A stretch of 64,000 nucleotides of DNA from positions 1 through 64,000 of the forward strand of contig JAFANH010000089.1 of NCBI GenBank assembly GCA_019232795.1. The letters run 5' to 3'. The notes below the pieces were generated by a model. The model saw only the letters and a list, made by a program, of their open reading frames with translations, was not told where the DNA came from and did not search any database. The position numbers and the translations under genes were made by a program. The stretch comes from Burkholderiaceae bacterium (GTDB lineage: Bacteria; Pseudomonadota; Gammaproteobacteria; Burkholderiales; Burkholderiaceae_D). How positions within the stretch are numbered: the stretch's first letter is position 1; each line of letters opens with the position of its first letter. Of the stretch, positions 59,155 to 64,000 are shown piece by piece.

Positions 59155-60648
59155 ATGTCCAAGCTATCCTTTCAACAGCTGCTGCTCATCGCCTTTCTCA
59201 GCATCATCGCGGTGTTGAGCGCAACCACGGTGCAGGCGCTGTTCACCTTCGAGCGCTTGGCCAGCCAGAGCCGCGAGGTAGCCGTGCAGGCGGTGCAGTT
59301 GACCGAGCAATCGGAACGCCTGGCCGAACGCACGGTGGCGATGGAGCGCAGCGCGCGCCAATACCTGGTGCTGGAAGACCTGGCTTTCCGCGAGCGCTAC
59401 CTGCAAGCCCGGCTCGACGCCCGCGGCGCATTGCAGGCCCTGACGGCCGCCATTCCCACCCTGCCTTCCAACACCGTGGCCGAATGGGTCGCACAGAGCG
59501 ACGCCGCCTGGCAAGCCCTGAAGTCCGACGACCCGCGCAGCGCCGAAGGCCAGAAAGTGCTGGCGCTCGCCTTTGCCCGCCTGCCGCAATTGAACGGCGC
59601 GCTGGCGCTGGCGAGCAGACGCGAAATCGCGCGCCGCAACGACGACATGCTGGACGAACTGGAGCACCAGCGCCAGTTGCTCGGCATCCTGGTGTTCGCG
59701 GCGATCGGTGCGGCGGCTGTGGCGGCACTGGCCTTCGGCACTTGGCTGGGGCGCCCGCTGGCGCGCATCGAGGCAGCCATCGAGCGCCTCGGCGAAAACC
59801 AGTTCGACCAAGTCATCGACGTCGGCGGGCCGGCCGATATGCGCCGGCTCGGCCAGCAATTGAACTGGCTGCGCCAACGTCTGGCCGAGCTCGAATCGGA
59901 AAAGACGCGCTTCCTGCGCCACATCTCGCACGAATTGAAAACCCCGCTCGCGGCGCTGTGCGAAGGCGTGGCTTCGCTGGAAGACGAAGTGGCCGGCAAG
60001 CTGACCGCGGACCAGCGCGAGGTGACTGCCATCCTCAAGCAAAACACGCTTTCGCTGCAAAACCAGATCGAAGACCTGCTGCGCTACAACACTGCCGCTT
60101 TCGGCGCCCAGCACCTGCAGCGCAGTCCGGTAGACGTCGAGCGCCTGCTGCACCGCGTGATCCACGGTCAGCGCCTGCAATGCCAGGCGCGCAACGTCCA
60201 CATCGAAGTCAGCGGCAAGCCGCCGCCGGTCTCGGCCGATGCCGACAAGCTGGCCATCGTGCTGGCCAACATCCTGACCAACGCCGTGCGCTTTTCTCCC
60301 AATGGCGGTGTCATACGCTTCATGCTGGCGGAACAGATGCTGCCGCACCGGCTTTGCCTGGATTGCGTCGACCAGGGGCCGGGGGTTGCGCCGGAAGATG
60401 CGGCGCGCGTCTTCGATCCGTTTTACCAGGGCGTGCGCCAGCCGGCCGGAGCCCGCAAAGGCAACGGCATCGGCCTGTCCATCGTGCGCGAATACATCGA
60501 GGCGCATGGCGGCACGGTGCGCGTGGTGCAGGCTGACGTTCCGCTGCATAATCTGCCATATGGACAAGACACGCCGCCCGGCGGCGCGCATTTCCGGATC
60601 GAAATCCCCTATGACAATCATGCCGGCCATGCCATCCTGGCATCTTAA
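59155..60648 (+). CDS. glrK: sensor histidine kinase (GlrK/QseE-like)
   Basis: A 497-residue membrane kinase. TM1 is at ~6-28, followed by a helical periplasmic sensor region, TM2 (ILVFAAIGAAAVAALAFGTWLG), HAMP and the dimerisation helix with the phosphorylated H259 (HISHELKTPLAAL). The ATPase domain has N box ILTNAVRFSP, G1 DQGPGV and GNGIGLSIV. It is followed by an overlapping lipoprotein gene and an NtrC-type regulator, the same order as glrK-qseG-glrR in enterobacteria. It should sense envelope stress and phosphorylate GlrR. The start at 59155 is preferred; the frame opens at 58996. Confidence 0.9.
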   Translation: MSKLSFQQLLLIAFLSIIAVLSATTVQALFTFERLASQSREVAVQAVQLTEQSERLAERTVAMERSARQYLVLEDLAFRERYLQARLDARGALQALTAAIPTLPSNTVAEWVAQSDAAWQALKSDDPRSAEGQKVLALAFARLPQLNGALALASRREIARRNDDMLDELEHQRQLLGILVFAAIGAAAVAALAFGTWLGRPLARIEAAIERLGENQFDQVIDVGGPADMRRLGQQLNWLRQRLAELESEKTRFLRHISHELKTPLAALCEGVASLEDEVAGKLTADQREVTAILKQNTLSLQNQIEDLLRYNTAAFGAQHLQRSPVDVERLLHRVIHGQRLQCQARNVHIEVSGKPPPVSADADKLAIVLANILTNAVRFSPNGGVIRFMLAEQMLPHRLCLDCVDQGPGVAPEDAARVFDPFYQGVRQPAGARKGNGIGLSIVREYIEAHGGTVRVVQADVPLHNLPYGQDTPPGGAHFRIEIPYDNHAGHAILAS

Positions 60649-61252
60649 ACCGCAACTTGCCGCAGCCACGCTGCTGGCCTGCAGCGTACTGGGCTTGAGC
60701 GGTTGCAGCCTCTTTGCGCCCGCGCATAAGCCGCCCAAACCGGCAGCGGAAGAAACCGCCCCAAGCGAGCCGGTCACGCGCGAAAGCTGCCTATGTTCCG
60801 ATAGCGATGTCGACGAATTGCTGAGCTACCACCATGCGGTGCGGCAAATGAATGCCGCCGAAATCAACAAGACGCTGGCCGGCCTTGGCCGATCCAATCC
60901 CGGCCCCAATCTCAGCGCGCGCCAGCTGGTGCAAAAGGCCATGCTGACCGCCAGCCTGCACGGCAGCGGCGACTTGGCGCGCGCGCAAGTGCTGCTGGAC
61001 CAGGTGCTGGCTTCGAACAAGCCCGACGCCGAACGCCTGAAACCGCTGGCCAGCCTGCTCAATGCAAGCTATGCCGAGTGGCGCCGGGTCGACGAAAATG
61101 CCGACAAGCTGACGCAACAGCTGCGCGACGAACAGCGCCGTTCCGAGCAATTGAGCGACAAGCTCGAAGCGCTCAAGAATATCGAACGTTCGCTGCAGGC
61201 CCGCCCCGCCCTGCCTGCCACCGCTCCCGGCGCTGCCGACCCGCCCAAATAA
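60611..61252 (+). CDS. QseG-like lipoprotein of the GlrKR operon
   Basis: A 213-residue lipoprotein with lipobox LSGC (C32, LGLSGCSLFAP). An envelope domain with a CLCSDSDVDELLSYHHAVRQM segment precedes a helical region (LVQKAMLTASLHGSGDLARAQVLLDQVLA) and a coiled coil at the end (DKLTQQLRDEQRRSEQLSDKLEALKNIERSL). It overlaps the kinase gene by 38 bases. In E. coli QseG sits between glrK and glrR and interacts with the kinase on the outer membrane; identity here rests on position and type. Starts at 60620 or 60629 are possible. Confidence 0.78.
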   Translation: MTIMPAMPSWHLKPQLAAATLLACSVLGLSGCSLFAPAHKPPKPAAEETAPSEPVTRESCLCSDSDVDELLSYHHAVRQMNAAEINKTLAGLGRSNPGPNLSARQLVQKAMLTASLHGSGDLARAQVLLDQVLASNKPDAERLKPLASLLNASYAEWRRVDENADKLTQQLRDEQRRSEQLSDKLEALKNIERSLQARPALPATAPGAADPPK

Positions 61253-61262
61253 GAAAATCCTC

Positions 61263-62693
61263 ATGAGTACTCATGCCTCCATCCTGCTGATCGACGATGA
61301 CCCCGACCTGCTGCGTCTGCTGGCCATGCGCCTGGCGGGGGCCGGCTATCGTGTCATCAAGGCAGACAGTGCGGAAGCGGCGCTGACGCTGCTGGCGGCC
61401 GAAGCGCCGGCGCTGGTAATTACCGACGTGCGCCTGCCCGGCCGCGACGGCATGGCCTTGTTTGCCGAAATCCGCAGCCGCCATAACGCCCTGCCGGTCA
61501 TCCTCCTGACCGCTCACGGCAGCATTCCCGACGCGGTGCAAGCCATGGCGCACGGCGCCTTTGCCTATTTGACCAAGCCCTTCGATCCCAAGACCCTGAT
61601 GGACAAGGTGGCGCAGGCTGTCAATCTGTCGGCGGCGGCCCCGGTCGATGGCGTCGCCTCCGTTTCGGCGGCTTCCTCCGAACCCTCGGCCAACGAAGCC
61701 TGGCGCGAAGGTTTGATCTGCCGTAGCCAGCGCATGGCCGAGGTATTGGCCGAAGCCAAGCTGGTGGCGGTGTCCGACGCCAGCATCCTGATCCGCGGCG
61801 AAAGCGGTTCCGGCAAGGAATTGCTGGCGCGCGCGATCCATCGCGCCAGCCCGCGCGCCGGCAAGCCCTTCATCGCCGTCAATTGCGGTGCGATTCCCGA
61901 ACAGCTGCTGGAGTCGGAATTGTTCGGCCATATGAAGGGTTCCTTCACCGGCGCCACCGGCAACCGCCAGGGCCTGTTTCAAGCAGCCAACGGCGGCACG
62001 CTGTTTCTCGACGAAATCGGCGACATGCCGCTGCCGCTGCAAGTGAAGTTGCTGCGTGTATTGCAGGAGCGCAAGGTGCGCCAGGTCGGCGCCGACCAGG
62101 CCACCGATATCGACGTGCGCATCATGTCGGCCACCCACCGCGACCTCGACGTGGCGATGCGCGAGGGCCAGTTCCGCGAGGATCTCTATTACCGCCTCAA
62201 CGTGGTCAGCCTGGGCCTGCCGCGCCTGGCCGAACGGCGCGAAGATATTCCATTGCTGGCCACGCATTTCCTGCTTGCCATTGCCGAGAAGTACCAAAAG
62301 CCGGTCAACGGCTTCGCGCCGGATGCGCTGGCCGCCTTGGTGGCGGCGCCTTGGCCCGGCAACGTGCGCCAGTTGCACAATGTGGTCGAACAAGTCTGCG
62401 CGCTGGCCACGGCGCCGCTGGTGCCGCTGACACTGGTACAACGCGCGCTCAATGTTTCCTCGCTGGAAGCCTTGAGCTATATGGAAGCCAAGCAGCGCTT
62501 CGAGCGCAACTACCTGACCCAGTTGCTGAAACTGACCGACGGCAACGTCTCCGACGCCGCCCGCCTGGCCGACCGCAACCGCACCGAGTTCTATCGCCTG
62601 CTGCGCAAATACCAGCTCACCCCCGCGCTGTTCCGCAACGATTCAGCCTCCCTCCCCCTGTCGCCTGAGAGCGACAACAACAAGACCGCGTAA
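61263..62693 (+). CDS. glrR: sigma-54-dependent response regulator GlrR (QseF)-like
   Basis: A 476-residue NtrC-family activator. The receiver domain (1-120) has phosphorylation site D55 (VITDVRLPGRDG) and T83/K105-type residues. The AAA+ domain has Walker A GESGSGKE, Walker B LDEIGDM and the sigma-54 contact loop GSFTGA, where the consensus is GAFTGA. A Fis-type helix-turn-helix ends the protein (NVSDAARLADRNRTEFYRLLRKY). Downstream lie two sites matching the E. coli GlrR recognition sequence and a sigma-54 promoter, which supports the name. It starts 10 bases after the lipoprotein gene. Confidence 0.92.
   Translation: MSTHASILLIDDDPDLLRLLAMRLAGAGYRVIKADSAEAALTLLAAEAPALVITDVRLPGRDGMALFAEIRSRHNALPVILLTAHGSIPDAVQAMAHGAFAYLTKPFDPKTLMDKVAQAVNLSAAAPVDGVASVSAASSEPSANEAWREGLICRSQRMAEVLAEAKLVAVSDASILIRGESGSGKELLARAIHRASPRAGKPFIAVNCGAIPEQLLESELFGHMKGSFTGATGNRQGLFQAANGGTLFLDEIGDMPLPLQVKLLRVLQERKVRQVGADQATDIDVRIMSATHRDLDVAMREGQFREDLYYRLNVVSLGLPRLAERREDIPLLATHFLLAIAEKYQKPVNGFAPDALAALVAAPWPGNVRQLHNVVEQVCALATAPLVPLTLVQRALNVSSLEALSYMEAKQRFERNYLTQLLKLTDGNVSDAARLADRNRTEFYRLLRKYQLTPALFRNDSASLPLSPESDNNKTA
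62659..62676 (+). promoter_or_regulatory. GlrR-type binding site 1 (TGTC-N10-GACA)
   Basis: TGTC (62659-62662), ten bases, GACA (62673-62676). This is an exact match to the TGTC-N10-GACA site reported for GlrR/QseF upstream of E. coli glmY. It lies inside the last codons of glrR and is centred 67 bases from site 2. Confidence 0.7.
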
Positions 62694-62725
62694 TTCAAGG
62701 ACTTAACGCTGTTTCGCTACACTCC

Positions 62726-62743
62726 TGTCGTGTGGCGGCGACA
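62726..62743 (+). promoter_or_regulatory. GlrR-type binding site 2 (TGTC-N10-GACA)
   Basis: TGTC (62726-62729), ten bases, GACA (62740-62743), a second exact match, extended to TGTCG/CGACA. It lies 88 bases before the -24 element at 62831, a normal enhancer distance for a sigma-54 activator. Confidence 0.75.
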
Positions 62744-62830
62744 CTTGTCCCCATCAAATCACGTTTTTATTCTCAGGCATTTTCTTCAATAATCTCTTCA
62801 AGACATTGAATTTAAAAAGATTATCTCCAT

Positions 62831-62847
62831 CTGGCATGGTCATTGCA
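62831..62847 (+). promoter_or_regulatory. sigma-54 promoter upstream of the BON-domain gene
   Basis: CTGGCATGGTCATTGCA agrees with the consensus YTGGCACG-N4-TTGCA at all but one core base (CAT for CAC). The invariant GG (62833-62834) and GC (62845-62846) are ten bases apart as required. The start codon of the BON-domain gene is 141 bases downstream. Confidence 0.8.
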
Positions 62848-62987
62848 GAAGAGTCTGCGTCACGGCTTGGTCGTTCGTATTGACTTATTCAGAGAGGCCG
62901 CTGCGATTTTGGTTGAGCTTGGATGTAGCCGCCGCTGGTGCGACGGCCGGCCGATATCGCAACGGCCTCCAACAGTGGAGGCAGACC

Positions 62988-63425
62988 ATGAAGACACGTC
63001 ATATGAATCTTTCGCTTTGTGCGGCAACGCTGCTGTTTGGCGCCGCAACGGTAGTGGCTTACAGCTCGGGACCTATTCCAGGTTCACAGCAAAGCCCGCA
63101 GCAGGATCAACAGGACACGCTCAGCAATCTGCGCGGAATGGCTCAGGACGCCGGCTTCGACCCCAATGACCGCTTCGACGCCATCCTGATCACCGGCAAG
63201 GTCAACTTCGACGACACGGTCATCACCAGCAAGGTCAAGGCCGCCTTCAACGCCGACCCGCTTGTCAGCTCGCTGGGCATTGAGGTCGACACCAAGGACG
63301 GCATCGTGGTCGTCACCGGCAGCGTGCCGAGCCTGACCGTGCGCGACCACGTGATCCAGCTGGTGGCCACCGTGGACGGCGTACGCAGTGTGAAGGCCAA
63401 CCTGAGGGTGACTACCACCACGTAG
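62988..63425 (+). CDS. exported BON-domain protein
   Basis: A 145-residue periplasmic protein. The signal peptide (MKTRHMNLSLCAATLLFGAATVVAYS) is followed by a Gln/Pro linker and one BON domain (about 75-143: FDDTVITSKVKAAFNADPLVSSLGIEVDTKDGIVVVTGSVPSLTVRDHVIQLVATVDGVRSVKANLRV). BON proteins such as OsmY bind membranes or envelope targets under stress. GTGGAGG before the ATG at 62988 fixes the start over the open frame at 62880. It is preceded by the sigma-54 promoter and the two GlrR-type sites, so it is a predicted GlrR target. Confidence 0.88.
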   Translation: MKTRHMNLSLCAATLLFGAATVVAYSSGPIPGSQQSPQQDQQDTLSNLRGMAQDAGFDPNDRFDAILITGKVNFDDTVITSKVKAAFNADPLVSSLGIEVDTKDGIVVVTGSVPSLTVRDHVIQLVATVDGVRSVKANLRVTTTT

Positions 63426-63452
63426 CGCGTCGTTTTCCTGGGAGTTGCATCC

Positions 63453-63656
63453 ATGTATCCAGACATCCTGCTCGTACGACAGTCTGACGGTTATCGCGTC
63501 CTGCACGGTCACCTGCATCTGACCAGCGCAATGGCCAGCAGCCAGGAAGCCTTCGCCCACGCCAGCGGCGAGGGCAAGGTCAAAGTCGTCAAGACCGCCG
63601 AGGGCATTTTCATCGGCGAACAGGGGCGACGCGTACCGCTCCTGTGGAATCAATAG
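63453..63656 (+). CDS. small protein of unknown function (67 aa)
   Basis: A cytoplasmic-looking small protein with no signal peptide (MYPDILLVRQSDGYRVLHGHLHLTSAMASSQEAFAHASGEGKVKVVKTAEGIFIGEQGRRVPLLWNQ, quoted in part only as a guide to composition: it is a mostly beta-type pattern with an acidic/basic middle). TGGGAG before the ATG supports translation. It lies 27 bases after the BON gene and probably shares its sigma-54 transcript. No family recognised. Confidence 0.6.
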   Translation: MYPDILLVRQSDGYRVLHGHLHLTSAMASSQEAFAHASGEGKVKVVKTAEGIFIGEQGRRVPLLWNQ

Positions 63657-63774
63657 TTGTCCAATAAAAACAAGCGAGACCTCGGCAGAAAGGTTTCCGG
63701 CAGGGACATTAGGAGGCGGTTAACAAATTGTCGTGCATCGGCCTCTATTTCTCCTGTTCTTGTTGGAGGCGGTT

Positions 63775-64000
63775 ATGAAAACCTTTCGAAACTGCGTACT
63801 CGCCTGGTTCGCCCTGGTAGCCTGCGCACTTGTCCTGAACGCTTGCGGCGGCGGTGGCGGCGGCTATGGCGGCGGTTCAACCGGCGCCAGTGCAGCCTCG
63901 TGCCTGCCCAGCACTTACAACACTTGTCCGACCACCAGCGCCTCCGGCAGCAGCACCGCCGGCATGAACACCGCCACCGCCTGCGTACCCTCAACCTATA
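63775..64000 (+). CDS. Gly/Cys-rich lipoprotein, truncated by the window end
   Basis: The visible 75 codons encode a signal peptide with lipobox LNAC (MKTFRNCVLAWFALVACALVLNAC), then a Gly-rich stretch. Repeating segments with CLPSTYNTCPTT and CVPSTY suggest a cysteine-containing tandem repeat. GGAGG precedes the ATG. The 3' end is outside the window. The GlrR-linked gene cluster upstream is on the same strand, but 118 bases of leader separate it. Confidence 0.7.
   Translation, partial: MKTFRNCVLAWFALVACALVLNACGGGGGGYGGGSTGASAASCLPSTYNTCPTTSASGSSTAGMNTATACVPSTY

Overview
The window is GC-rich bacterial chromosome with dense, mostly single-copy genes on both strands. A polyhydroxybutyrate block (phaC-phaB-phaR), the divergent rluD/bamD pair next to pgeF, rimO, a RelE-type module and Pls/PosA-type and TorF-type envelope genes together point to a betaproteobacterium of the order Burkholderiales, most likely family Oxalobacteraceae. 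The genus cannot be fixed from sequence reading alone. No rRNA, tRNA, CRISPR array, phage or insertion sequence was seen.

Layout. 1-9 kb: exported small proteins, an M48 protease, a sorAB-type sulfite dehydrogenase, a chemoreceptor and a PKD/kelch lipoprotein. 9-12.5 kb: metC, rimO and a RelE-type toxin with its helix-turn-helix antitoxin. 12.5-21 kb: an S9 peptidase, the PHB genes phaR, phaB and phaC, then pgeF, rluD and bamD. 21-25 kb: a GST, a LysE exporter and small envelope proteins. 24.8-38.6 kb: a long run of genes all on the minus strand. In transcription order it holds an ECF sigma factor, an anti-sigma factor, a subtilase, a TorF-like porin, a DUF4214-cytochrome fusion, a TlpA-like thioredoxin, a DUF4266 lipoprotein, a DUF3570 outer-membrane protein, an ApbE flavin transferase, two TonB-dependent receptors and an S1/P1 nuclease. 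38.7-48.4 kb: miscellaneous enzymes, an M1 aminopeptidase, a second chemoreceptor and an orphan TAXI protein. 48.7-52.7 kb: a large Pls/PosA-type peptide synthetase. 53-58.8 kb: a YkgJ protein, a His-rich peptide, a ClC channel with a MarR regulator, an AT-richer islet with a RAMA-like protein and hicAB, then an HDOD protein. 59-64 kb: a GlrK-QseG-GlrR-type system followed by a BON-domain gene and a truncated lipoprotein gene.

Three units look most worth following. First, the glrK/qseG/glrR-like operon is followed by two exact TGTC-N10-GACA sites (the published E. coli GlrR site) and a well-spaced sigma-54 promoter in front of a secreted BON-domain protein. This looks like a compact envelope-stress circuit readable directly from the DNA. 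Second, the 31.0-38.6 kb run couples an ECF sigma factor to an anti-sigma factor whose periplasmic end resembles a subtilisin propeptide. A subtilase gene lies immediately downstream, followed by an extracytoplasmic redox/flavin set in which the DUF3570 protein has a DxxSGAS flavinylation-like motif. Third, three intergenic elements with long inverted arms (10281-10367, 38746-38868, 57785-57936) look like dispersed structured repeats. Function calls come from recognising motifs and family resemblance by eye; no database search was run.
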